This document shows positions 7,588 through 15,027 of a stretch of 18,655 nucleotides of DNA, piece by piece. Positions within the stretch are counted from its first letter, which is position 1. The number at the start of each line of letters is the position of its first letter. Both the position numbers and the translations under genes were made by a program. This stretch comes from Methanomicrobia archaeon LH_S13 (GTDB lineage Archaea; Halobacteriota; Syntropharchaeia; Alkanophagales; Methanospirareceae), in contig JAGXOR010000011.1 of NCBI GenBank assembly GCA_023659785.1, forward strand, positions 1 to 18,655. Direction: 5' to 3'. The notes under the pieces were generated by a model. It was not told where the DNA came from. It ran no database searches and worked only from the letters and a program-made list of their open reading frames with translations.

Positions 7588-8120
7588 TTTATCACCTCCA
7601 GTTCGAAATATACATTTTGAGCAGGAAATAGACTATACAAAAAAGTTGTTTCGTATGCGTTCTTTGTGAAATTTGATATCTTTACTAAACGTTCAACGAG
7701 ATAATTCCAGAAATATTTATAGCCTTTTAGAAATAAAATTTTATTCCTTAAAACATTGAAAACTATGTTAGTCTCAAAGCTATATTCGCTCTCTCCTGTA
7801 TAGTCATTGAAAACTTGGACAGAAAAACAATTTACATGCTGTAAATCAGAATATGCGACTTGAGAGCTAAAATGAGGAGATCTGATGATTACTCTTGCTC
7901 TATTTTTGCAGATTCTATGTATCTCTTCCATTATTTTCGCCGGCTTTTCCAGGTGTTCAATCACGTCTATGCAATATACGACATCAAACTCATCAGTATC
8001 AAAAGGGTAAGGAAAATCGTTTAAATCGTGCTTTACATCTTTCTTTACGTTATCAGATCCATCCACATTTACGCAGTATTCCCTATAATCCTTCCCACAC
8101 CCAAGGTTTAGTTTTTTCAT
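7584..8120 (-). CDS. Small class I SAM-dependent methyltransferase
   Basis: The 178-residue protein begins directly with motif I (KKLNLGCGKDYREYC), then VNVDGSDNVKKDVKHDLNDFPYPF, FDVVYCIDVIEHLEKP (motif IV), and ICKNRARVIIRSPHFSS. The usual post-motif region has the substrate-side sequence HVNCFSVQVFNDYTG, and the protein ends with a hydrophobic C-terminus. This short type is common in surface polysaccharide clusters, where it is presumed to methylate a sugar or its carboxylate. It overlaps the genes on both sides by four bases (ATGA), so it is tightly coupled in the operon. The substrate cannot be read from sequence. Confidence 0.8.
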   Translation of the reverse strand: MKKLNLGCGKDYREYCVNVDGSDNVKKDVKHDLNDFPYPFDTDEFDVVYCIDVIEHLEKPAKIMEEIHRICKNRARVIIRSPHFSSQVAYSDLQHVNCFSVQVFNDYTGESEYSFETNIVFNVLRNKILFLKGYKYFWNYLVERLVKISNFTKNAYETTFLYSLFPAQNVYFELEVIK

Positions 8121-8917
8121 CTCAAAACATCTCTTAAAAATTTGTTTCTGGATTGACCACCACCTAGTAAATCCCTAAAAGTTAAAAATTCTATGTCGCT
8201 AAATCCTTTAATATAATTTATATGCGCATCTAAAGTTTTCCATCCATTTTGTGACTGTGACCTAAATAATTTGTAAAATATAAATATAAACTCCCTTATC
8301 ATTTTCCTTCCTCTTAAAAACCATCTAACATCCTTGATTAATCCATATCTCCACTTACGAGTGTGCAAACATAAGCAATAAATACCATTAGTTTTATGCA
8401 GTTTATCAAACCTGTTATTCAGCACCGGTAGAGGTTTCCAATCCGTGGTTATGCCAATTTCAAGTGAATTAATATTAGCTTCATGTAGTAATGATTTATA
8501 AGGAAAACCATCAGGATAAGTAAGACCCACCGGTATATTCAAGCTTTTTAATACTTCTTTTACCCTTTCGTCAAAATCGCCGAAGGGATAAGCAAAGCTA
8601 CTAACTTTGTAGTCAAGTCCAACATTTTCTAACCCCTTTTCAATATCCCTAATATTTCCCATAATTTCTTGCGTGATTTCATCTGTTCTTAATAACGTGA
8701 GATAAGGATGAGAGCGAGTATGCCCTCCTATTTCCCAGTTATACTCCTCTATCATCTCTTTTGCTCTCTCCCACCCTATCTCATTCCATTCGTGCGTTCT
8801 CCATAAAAAACAACATACCGGTATTTCAGGCCAATTTGTAATAAACCAGTCACTTAGTTCGAAGAAGTTCAATTGCGTAACATCATCCATTCGTATGATT
8901 ACTCTGGTTTTGCCCAT
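8117..8917 (-). CDS. Polysaccharide deacetylase-like protein (NodB / carbohydrate esterase 4 fold)
   Basis: The 266-residue protein has the metal-binding signature RMDDV (Asp11-Asp12), the two-histidine motif IGGHTRSHPYL (His66, His70), and SFAYPFGDFDERVKEVL (motif 3, 107-123), all in NodB order. CE4 enzymes remove N- or O-acetyl groups from sugars in a metal-dependent reaction. No signal peptide is visible, so it probably acts in the cytoplasm on a lipid-linked or nucleotide-linked sugar rather than on the finished wall. The C-terminal third (CLCLHTRKWRYGLIKDVRWF) is divergent. It starts 19 bases inside the end of the acetyltransferase gene behind GGTGAAAG, and ends in an ATGA overlap with the methyltransferase. 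Deacetylation could expose an amine in the diacetamido sugar or its partner (inference). Confidence 0.78.
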   Translation of the reverse strand: MGKTRVIIRMDDVTQLNFFELSDWFITNWPEIPVCCFLWRTHEWNEIGWERAKEMIEEYNWEIGGHTRSHPYLTLLRTDEITQEIMGNIRDIEKGLENVGLDYKVSSFAYPFGDFDERVKEVLKSLNIPVGLTYPDGFPYKSLLHEANINSLEIGITTDWKPLPVLNNRFDKLHKTNGIYCLCLHTRKWRYGLIKDVRWFLRGRKMIREFIFIFYKLFRSQSQNGWKTLDAHINYIKGFSDIEFLTFRDLLGGGQSRNKFLRDVLR

Positions 8918-9369
8918 TCTCTTTCACCAATTACTTTCGCTGGATTTCCCATCACCACCGCATTACCTGGTACATCCTTCGTCACCACTGCTCCCGCGCC
9001 TACCATTGCACCTCTTCCTATCCTGATACCAGGTAAAATCACTGCACCAGCACCTATGGATACCTCATCCTCAACTATTGTTTCTTTCAACTCCCACTCT
9101 CCCTTCGCTTTGGGATATTTATCATTCGTAAAAACTACGCCGGGACTAATAAATACATTGTTTCCAATTCTCACACCAGAAGGAATAAAAGCAAATGGTC
9201 TTATCTTACAGTTCTTCCCTATTTCCACCCTTTCCTCAATATACACGAATGCGTCTATCTTTGTCCCTTCTCCTATTTTGCACTTATATAAATTCACCTG
9301 GTCGTAAATTGTCGCATTTTCTCCAATTTCTGCGTCTTCTATAATTGAGTATCTTTGCTCTCGTTTCAT
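8899..9369 (-). CDS. wbpD: Left-handed beta-helix acetyltransferase, WbpD-like (UDP-2-acetamido-3-amino-glucuronate N-acetyltransferase)
   Basis: From ATG 9369 the 156-residue product is almost entirely hexapeptide repeats: IIEDAEIGENATIYDQ, CKIGEGTKIDAFVYI, VEIGKNCKIRPFAFI, VRIGNNVFISPGVVFTNDKY, VSIGAGAVILPGIRIGRG, AMVGAGAVVTKDVPG. The conserved ending MGNPAKVIGE is typical of sugar acetyltransferases. The SPGVVFTNDKYPK stretch matches the WbpD/WlbB group, which transfers acetyl from acetyl-CoA to the 3-amino group. The same frame is open upstream to a TTG at 9450, adding 27 residues with no family similarity, so I prefer ATG 9369. It lies directly behind the WbpB-like dehydrogenase and WbpE-like aminotransferase, which supports the assignment. 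Acetyltransferases of this fold vary in substrate. Confidence 0.8.
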   Translation of the reverse strand: MKREQRYSIIEDAEIGENATIYDQVNLYKCKIGEGTKIDAFVYIEERVEIGKNCKIRPFAFIPSGVRIGNNVFISPGVVFTNDKYPKAKGEWELKETIVEDEVSIGAGAVILPGIRIGRGAMVGAGAVVTKDVPGNAVVMGNPAKVIGEREWAKPE

Positions 9370-9446
9370 TTTTGTTAGATGACATCTCCATCCATGCTTG
9401 TTATTTCCTCCATTTTCACCACTTTTAATTACCCAAGCGGTGCTAC

Positions 9447-10361
9447 TCAATCCCTTTGCTGCTCAATCACTCTCTCAATCATCTCTACGCATCTCGCACC
9501 CACTATTGCAGAATTAAACATATTCTTGCCTGTTCTTATTGCATTCAAGAAATTAAGAGCTTCATCTCGTATAGTATTGTTAGAAACAATCTCTATCCTA
9601 TCTTTACTCCCATCCTCATCATAAGCCTCTATTTCTTGACCCACGCAGTCCACAATAGCAGAACGCTTTGAGCCTACAATTTCCATTGTCCTCCTCCTTA
9701 TCGGCTGAAGCCACGAAATCGCTATATTTGCAAAGAATTTATCGTTAAAATCCGCTTGAACAAACGCAACTTCATTAAGTTCGTCTCTACGGTATGCTCT
9801 ACCTGTAATCCCAAACTCAGACGGCCATTCCCCGGTAATAAAATTTATAATATCCAATGGATGTGGTAAAAGGTCCCATACAACATCTAAATCTTTTACA
9901 GGTGGCATCAGGCTGGTCCACTCCAATTTAAAATAACGAATGTCACCAAAGAACTCTTCCTTATGCAATTTCTTCACTTTCCTGATTACATTGGCAAACC
10001 TGAAAATATGCCCTACTTGCAAAACAAGCCCGGTTTCGCTCGCCATCTCAACCAAATTGTACGCCAGGTCATGATTCATAGTCATTGGTTTCTCCACCAA
10101 TACATTTGTTCCGTTCGCCAGCGCAGTTTTAGCAATTTCATAATGCGTCTGGTTGTTCGTGCATATATGCACTGCATCAACATCTTTAATAAATTTTCCA
10201 GTGTCTGTATATGTCTTTAGTTGTTCTTTAAATGGTTCTAACTTCGTTTCTTTAATATCGCAAAGTGCAATAGAATCTAAAAAACCTTCTTTGTAAAGGT
10301 CAATATATTCCTGCACAACTTTCCCTCCCCAGTATCCGATCCCAATTACACCTACATCCAT
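9447..10361 (-). CDS. wbpB: Gfo/Idh/MocA-type oxidoreductase, WbpB-like (UDP-N-acetylglucosaminuronate 3-dehydrogenase)
   Basis: The 304-residue protein has an N-terminal NAD-binding fold (GVIGIGYWGGKV), VDAVHICTNNQTHYEIAKTA, the catalytic-site VLVEKPMTM (Lys91), and the DLLPHPLDI motif (Asp163, His167) seen in sugar 3-dehydrogenases such as WlbA/WbpB. It is expected to oxidise C3 of UDP-GlcNAcA to the 3-keto sugar, the substrate of the following transamination. The length is slightly below WbpB proteins of about 316 residues. It overlaps the end of the aminotransferase gene by ten bases, which fits the known functional coupling between WbpB and WbpE. Other MocA-family activities are possible, but the neighbourhood strongly favours this one. 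Confidence 0.82.
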   Translation of the reverse strand: MDVGVIGIGYWGGKVVQEYIDLYKEGFLDSIALCDIKETKLEPFKEQLKTYTDTGKFIKDVDAVHICTNNQTHYEIAKTALANGTNVLVEKPMTMNHDLAYNLVEMASETGLVLQVGHIFRFANVIRKVKKLHKEEFFGDIRYFKLEWTSLMPPVKDLDVVWDLLPHPLDIINFITGEWPSEFGITGRAYRRDELNEVAFVQADFNDKFFANIAISWLQPIRRRTMEIVGSKRSAIVDCVGQEIEAYDEDGSKDRIEIVSNNTIRDEALNFLNAIRTGKNMFNSAIVGARCVEMIERVIEQQRD

Positions 10362-11488
10362 TTCCCTTTCCTCTTTTTATTCTTGAAAAATTCACGGATA
10401 CAAAATGCCACATATTCTATTTCATCATCAGTTAATTCTGGATGCATAGGTATGCTCAACACTTCTTTAGCCCATTTCTCTGATTCCGGGAGCATCCCTT
10501 CATGATACCCCATCTTAAGATATGGTGGCTGGAGATGAATAGGTAACTGATAATGTATTCCACATTGTATTCCTTTTTTATCAAGAAATTTTTTTAATTC
10601 GTCACGATGTTTTGTTCTTATAACAAATAAGTGCCATACTGAGATATATTGGCTGCTTTGTTCTGGAGGAAGTATAATATCGCCTATATCTTCCAGCTCT
10701 TCCATATACCTTCTTGCTATTTCTCCCCTCTTTTGATTCCATGCATCAAGATATTTCAATTGTACTCTTCCAAAGGCTGCGTTTATTGTATTCATTCTAC
10801 TGGTATAGCCTATATATTTATGCACACCCTGTATATCTTTATCCCTCCCTACATCTCTAAGACTTGAAATTTTATCTGCAATTTCTTTCTCATCTGTTAT
10901 AACCATTCCGCCATCACCGGCAACCACCATATTCTTGGTGGAATAAAAAGAGAAAGCCGCTGTATCTCCAAATGCTCCCACCTTCTTCCCTTTATATATA
11001 GCACCATGCGCCTGACAAGCATCTTCAACAATTTTTATATCATATTCTCTCGCAATTTTGTAAATTTCTCCCATGTCGCAAGGGTAACCGTAAAGATGGA
11101 CGGGTATAACCGCTTTTATCGCCCCATTATCTTCTTCTAATTTTTCCTTGATTTTAACCGTGTCTATGTTATAAGTATCCAAAGTGATATCAACGAAAAA
11201 AGGCTCTGCACCGGTGTATACAATAGCATTAGCGGTGGCGATGAATGTCGCGGGTGTCGTCAAAACTTTATCCCCTTCCCCAATTCCTAATGCTAATAGA
11301 GATAAATAAAGCGCTGACGTCCCGGAATTCACGGCAATCGCATACTTCACTCCAATATACTTTGCAAATTCCTCTTCAAATAACTCAACGCTTTTTCCTC
11401 TCAGAAAATATTCATTCTTCAGTGCAGTAGTCACTGCTTCTACCATTTCATCCTCTATAATTGGCCGTGTTAAGCTAATACTTTTCAT
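10352..11488 (-). CDS. wbpE: DegT/DnrJ/EryC1/StrS PLP aminotransferase, WbpE-like
   Basis: The 378-residue protein is a complete sugar aminotransferase. It has VNSGTSALYLSLLAL (phosphate-binding Gly-Thr-Ser near 56-58), VEDACQAHGA (Asp156 contacting the PLP pyridine), and FSFYSTKNMVVAGDGGM (Lys185, Schiff-base lysine). It also has the family's HKYIGYTSRMNTINAAFGRVQL and the C-terminal GIHYQLPIHLQP. In this context it is expected to transfer an amino group from glutamate to the 3-keto group of UDP-3-keto-GlcNAcA. Its ATG overlaps the stop of the upstream GT2 gene by four bases, and its end overlaps the dehydrogenase gene. Specificity among keto-sugars is inferred from the neighbours, not read from the active site. 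Confidence 0.85.
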   Translation of the reverse strand: MKSISLTRPIIEDEMVEAVTTALKNEYFLRGKSVELFEEEFAKYIGVKYAIAVNSGTSALYLSLLALGIGEGDKVLTTPATFIATANAIVYTGAEPFFVDITLDTYNIDTVKIKEKLEEDNGAIKAVIPVHLYGYPCDMGEIYKIAREYDIKIVEDACQAHGAIYKGKKVGAFGDTAAFSFYSTKNMVVAGDGGMVITDEKEIADKISSLRDVGRDKDIQGVHKYIGYTSRMNTINAAFGRVQLKYLDAWNQKRGEIARRYMEELEDIGDIILPPEQSSQYISVWHLFVIRTKHRDELKKFLDKKGIQCGIHYQLPIHLQPPYLKMGYHEGMLPESEKWAKEVLSIPMHPELTDDEIEYVAFCIREFFKNKKRKGKWM

Positions 11489-12249
11489 ATTTGCCCATAC
11501 CTTTTATATTTTGAGATGCCTGAGAAGGTAAATCTTATCGTGTAAGTTATGCTCAATAATAACCCTCTTATACCCTTTTTATATAATTTTAATCCTATAA
11601 ATACATTGAAGAAATATTGAATGATGAGCTTCAACCCTCTACGTATCAAAAAGCTTCGTGATAAATTCAATCCTTGGTCCCTTTCTTTGGCTGTTTCTGA
11701 AATTTTTTTAAATCGTTCTGCCTTTTCCGCTGGATACTGGTTTATATATCTTCTATAATGATGAATAATTTCCGGTATAAATTTCGTCTTGCCAAAAACA
11801 ATCGCTCTTTCGTGTATGGCACCGTAATAACGCATCTTATCCCTCTTCGCTAACCTAACATCTATTACTGGATGATCACAAGGCAAATCCAGAACTTCTC
11901 CACCGGGTAACACATCCTTCCTTAAAAAAGAATATGCATCGTATTTGTTTTGATTCGCTAGTTCTCTTAATTTCTCTAATAAACTTTTTTCACAGACTTC
12001 ATCTGGCGCCATTATAAAAACCCTATCCCCTGTAGATTTCTCAATACTATAATTCCTTTCAACTGCAAAACTTCCTGAGAACTCCTTCTGATAAATTTTA
12101 TCCGTATATTTCCGTGCAATCTCAATAGTCTTATCCTCGCTGAATCCGTCAACTATCACTATTTCATCTACATAAGGCACTATGTTCTGCAAACATTTTT
12201 CTATTTTTTCCTCTTCGTCTTTTGTAAGTATACAAGCACTAATCTTCAT
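11485..12249 (-). CDS. GT2-family glycosyltransferase (WaaE/KdtX-like, soluble or peripheral)
   Basis: The 254-residue protein opens with KISACILTKDEEEKIEKCL, the start of GT-A family 2 enzymes. It has the nucleotide-binding VDEIVIVDGFSEDKT (Asp34) and IMAPDEVCEKS in place of the usual DxD (Pro82-Asp83-Glu84). Later come HPVIDVRLAKRDKMRYYGAIHE and HHYRRYINQYPAEKAERF, a pattern shared with WaaE/KdtX-type transferases. The C-terminal part (about 200-240) is amphipathic and basic, which suggests membrane association without a clear membrane span. The ATG overlaps the in-frame TGA at 12246-12248 of the preceding nucleotidyltransferase reading frame as ATGA. Donor and acceptor unknown. Confidence 0.82.
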   Translation of the reverse strand: MKISACILTKDEEEKIEKCLQNIVPYVDEIVIVDGFSEDKTIEIARKYTDKIYQKEFSGSFAVERNYSIEKSTGDRVFIMAPDEVCEKSLLEKLRELANQNKYDAYSFLRKDVLPGGEVLDLPCDHPVIDVRLAKRDKMRYYGAIHERAIVFGKTKFIPEIIHHYRRYINQYPAEKAERFKKISETAKERDQGLNLSRSFLIRRGLKLIIQYFFNVFIGLKLYKKGIRGLLLSITYTIRFTFSGISKYKRYGQI

Positions 12250-12305
12250 TTTTGTTTTATTAATCTATTACAGATCTCAAGCACTTCCTCCGCATCTCTT
12301 AACGC

Positions 12306-12815
12306 TCATATCTCTACTACCTCTCCCAATTTATAATCAGGTTTTAAATCCCAATACCATTTTCCATCTCCCAAAAATATCTTCCTTGCCCCAATCTTTT
12401 CAAGCTTTTCCCTTAATTTGTTTAAATAATTCCCCATGAAATTATCCGTGTCGTATAGAATTATTCCATCAGTAACCACATCCAATAAGATTGAGGGACC
12501 CTTATTTATTTCCTCAGTCGTGAGAGGGATTGGGCTGACCAGCGCTCCTAATCTCCTCTCTTTTAGCTCATGATACTCCTTTGAATCCCTCAGCTCCTTC
12601 TCTATCTCATCAAAAACATCAAATCTGCTTCTAAATGTTTTGAATTCTTTTACGACCACCAGTAAGTCAATATCGCTCCCCTCTCCAGCTTCTCCTCTAA
12701 CAACACTACCAAATAGAACGACTGAGACCATATTGCCCTTTAACTTTTCCTTTAGCAACCTCACCCATAGATTTGCATAATTCGCATATTCTTTTCTCAT
12801 TCTCTTATTTATCAT
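12306..12815 (-). CDS. Minimal-type nucleotidyltransferase (MNT family), possibly C-terminally truncated
   Basis: The hallmark is VVLFGSVVRGEAGEGSDIDLLVVV, the GS-x(n)-D-x-D metal and nucleotide site of the polymerase-beta superfamily. I prefer the start ATG 12815 (MINKRMRKEY); the frame is open to ATG 12869, inside the upstream gene, and no convincing ribosome binding site decides it. The 169-residue product has about 70 residues after the catalytic fold, with no recognised domain. The stop TGA at 12308-12306 is followed in the same frame by 19 sense codons (ALRDAEEVLEICNRLIKQK) and a second TGA that overlaps the next gene's ATG exactly, as other stops in this operon do. The ancestral gene therefore probably ended at 12246. 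MNT proteins often pair with HEPN partners, but no HEPN gene is visible. Function unknown. Confidence 0.7.
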   Translation of the reverse strand: MINKRMRKEYANYANLWVRLLKEKLKGNMVSVVLFGSVVRGEAGEGSDIDLLVVVKEFKTFRSRFDVFDEIEKELRDSKEYHELKERRLGALVSPIPLTTEEINKGPSILLDVVTDGIILYDTDNFMGNYLNKLREKLEKIGARKIFLGDGKWYWDLKPDYKLGEVVEI

Positions 12816-12838
12816 ATTACATTTTATTCTAATTCCAC

Positions 12839-13822
12839 CTAAATATAAACACTTAAAATTCTCTCCCATCCATCCTCAAATCTATTTACTGTAAATCCTT
12901 TTGCAAACTCATAGCCCTTTCCCCCCAATTCTTTATGATTCTCCATAGCAGCATCAACCAAACCATTCAACTTGGATACATCCTCGCATATTATCTGCTT
13001 CCCTTCTTCCAAAAGCTCTCTCATTCCTCCCATACCTGAACCAATCACTGGTGTCTTGCACAGCATCGCCTCATGCACCGTGCGATTCCATCCTTCCTTG
13101 AACTTCGACATCGCTATTACGACATCCGAGGCTTTAAGTAGGGTTAAATACTCCTTATAATCGAGATTTAAATGTAATGCAGGAATTTTCACCTTCTCTT
13201 CTCCGCTTGTAACGAGGAAAGCATCTTTATCTTTTAATGCTTTGTATGCCTCTACCACTCCTTTTCCTGGTTGGCAATTTCCCAAATACAATATGGGTTT
13301 TCCACTCAGTCCGTACCTCTTTTTGAACCTCTCCACCGCATCCTCTTGAATCTCAAAATCTTTCAGGTTAAATCCATTATACACCACTCGGACATCTCCA
13401 TGTCCCATCTCCTCGAAATGTTCTTTCCAAAACTCTGACACCGTTACAATTGTGTCAATCTGATTCAAATTCATATAAAACTTCTTTTCTAACAATCTGT
13501 TCAGAAATGGGTGTTTCTTCTGACTGCTGTCCACATGATGAATGATGGAAATATTCCTCCCGGATGTTTTATCCATCACCACAGAAGAGTAAAAGTCACG
13601 TATGAATATATCTTTTCTAATTTTCAATTTTGACAGTCTATAAAGCTCCTCTGCCCATCTCAGTAGCTCATTCCTTCTGTTAGAGTGCGGATATAAGTCT
13701 TCCACCTCGTAACCTAAATTATTTAACAAAAAATGGAGTAGCTGTCTCTCGTATGCTTTACCACCATATAACGAGCTTGCCATCTTTGAATACCTGCCAA
13801 GCCAGCCAATTTTAATCCCTGC
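12839..13822 (-). CDS. GT4-like glycosyltransferase
   Basis: The preferred start is ATG 13822 (MAGIKIGWLGRYSK), giving 327 residues; an upstream ATG at 13843 in the same frame adds seven unlikely residues. The N-terminal domain has SSLYGGKAYERQLLHFLL, a glycine-rich acceptor-loop pattern. The linker reads IDTIVTVSEFWKEHFEEMG and VRVVYNGFNLKDFEI. The donor domain has KPILYLGNCQPGKGVVEAY and the E-x7-E type motif SKFKEGWNRTVHEAMLCKTP. The arrangement is that of GT4 enzymes, slightly short for the family. It overlaps the end of the WbpA-like gene by eleven bases. It probably acts on the cytoplasmic face. Sugar specificity unknown. Confidence 0.8.
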   Translation of the reverse strand, partial: AGIKIGWLGRYSKMASSLYGGKAYERQLLHFLLNNLGYEVEDLYPHSNRRNELLRWAEELYRLSKLKIRKDIFIRDFYSSVVMDKTSGRNISIIHHVDSSQKKHPFLNRLLEKKFYMNLNQIDTIVTVSEFWKEHFEEMGHGDVRVVYNGFNLKDFEIQEDAVERFKKRYGLSGKPILYLGNCQPGKGVVEAYKALKDKDAFLVTSGEEKVKIPALHLNLDYKEYLTLLKASDVVIAMSKFKEGWNRTVHEAMLCKTPVIGSGMGGMRELLEEGKQIICEDVSKLNGLVDAAMENHKELGGKGYEFAKGFTVNRFEDGWERILSVYI

Positions 13823-15017
13823 CATATCCTTTGCCAATCCCAATATACATGCATTTTAGACCTGACCCGATAATAAAGTTCCTTGTGTCTATTAGCACTC
13901 CAGTATAACTTCTAAAGTTCAGCTCTTTGAATTCCTCATGGTCGGTTAACAGAACAACGCATTCGTATTCATTCAAATTTAGATTGCCCGATTCAATACT
14001 TTTCAGACCTTCATATTCCGGAACATAAGGGTCAAGATAGTCAATTCTTCTATTATCTCTATTCAATTCTTCTAAAATTAATTTCGCCGGGCTATTCCTC
14101 GTATCGGGAATATCACGCTTATACGCAACACCAAGAATCAGTATCTTTGAGCTGTCATCAGTGTTTACCGTAATCAGCTCAGCGACATGCTTGGTCATTT
14201 TGTAACTTATCTCTCCCGCAAGCTCAATAAATTTGCTCTCTGCCCCCACTTGCTTCGCTTTCCAGGCTAAGTAAAAAGGGTCAACCGGGATGCAATGTCC
14301 GCCTATCCCTGGTCCTGGATAAAAGGGCATGAATCCGTACGGCTTTGTCTTTGCCGCTTCTATAACTTCGTATGTGTTGATGCCCATCTGCTCAAAAATC
14401 ATTGCCAATTCATTCGCCAAAGAGATATTTACTGCCCTGAAGACATTTTCTACAAGCTTTGTAGCCTCTGCCGTTTTCGTATTTGAAACCTCAACTACTG
14501 CTTCAATAATTTGCGAATAAAGCCATTTGACTTTTTCCAAACTTTCTTTGTTTATTCCACTGATAATTTTTGGTATACGTTCAAGAGGGTATATCTTATT
14601 TCCAGGATCAAGTCTCTCTGGTGAATAACCAAGATAGAAATCCTTCCCTGTTTTTTCTAATCTCGGTTTTACAACTTCTTCTAAGGTGCCGGGATAGGTT
14701 GTGCTCTCAAGAATGATTGTTGAACCTGATTTGAAATATTTCCCCACTTCTTCTACTGCACTTGAAATATAACTGAGGTCTGGCTCCTTTCTCTCGTTTA
14801 TCGGTGTGGGTACGCAGATAATTATGAAATCCGAGTGTTGTATGCACTCATCTGGTTCTGTGGTTGCAATGATTTTCCCTTGCTCTTTTTCATTCACACT
14901 TTTCACTTTTTCCTCCGAACTATCATATCCAAAGACATTGAAACCTTTGGATGCAAATGCCTTAGCTAAGGGCAATCCCACATATCCAAGACCCACAATT
15001 GTTATCGTTTCTTTCAT
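13812..15017 (-). CDS. wbpA: Nucleotide-sugar 6-dehydrogenase, WbpA-like (UDP-N-acetylglucosamine 6-dehydrogenase)
   Basis: The 401-residue protein has the NAD-binding IVGLGYVGLPLAKAFA (7-22), CVPTPINERKEPD, LESTTYPGT, and SPERLDPGN. The central helix ATKLVENVFRAVNISLANEL is followed by the catalytic cysteine motif GPGIGGHCIPVDPFYLAWKA (Cys242) and the C-terminal VAYKRDIPDTRNSP. GGHCIPVDPFYL is the form found in UDP-GlcNAc and UDP-ManNAc dehydrogenases rather than in bacterial UDP-glucose dehydrogenases. WbpB-, WbpE- and WbpD-like genes in the same operon argue for UDP-GlcNAc as substrate, giving UDP-GlcNAcA by a two-step NAD-dependent oxidation. It starts ten bases after the upstream GT2 stop, behind AAAGGGATAG. 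UDP-ManNAc dehydrogenase (WecC-like) is the main alternative. Confidence 0.85.
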   Translation of the reverse strand: MKETITIVGLGYVGLPLAKAFASKGFNVFGYDSSEEKVKSVNEKEQGKIIATTEPDECIQHSDFIIICVPTPINERKEPDLSYISSAVEEVGKYFKSGSTIILESTTYPGTLEEVVKPRLEKTGKDFYLGYSPERLDPGNKIYPLERIPKIISGINKESLEKVKWLYSQIIEAVVEVSNTKTAEATKLVENVFRAVNISLANELAMIFEQMGINTYEVIEAAKTKPYGFMPFYPGPGIGGHCIPVDPFYLAWKAKQVGAESKFIELAGEISYKMTKHVAELITVNTDDSSKILILGVAYKRDIPDTRNSPAKLILEELNRDNRRIDYLDPYVPEYEGLKSIESGNLNLNEYECVVLLTDHEEFKELNFRSYTGVLIDTRNFIIGSGLKCMYIGIGKGYGRD

Positions 15018-15027
15018 TCTTATTCTT

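Noticed and set aside
9370..9450. N-terminal extension of the acetyltransferase from TTG 9450
   Set aside because: The 27 added residues have no hexapeptide pattern, and the family begins close to ATG 9369.
12306..12308. Selenocysteine at the in-frame TGA of the nucleotidyltransferase
   Set aside because: MNT proteins are not known selenoproteins, and no redox motif surrounds the codon.
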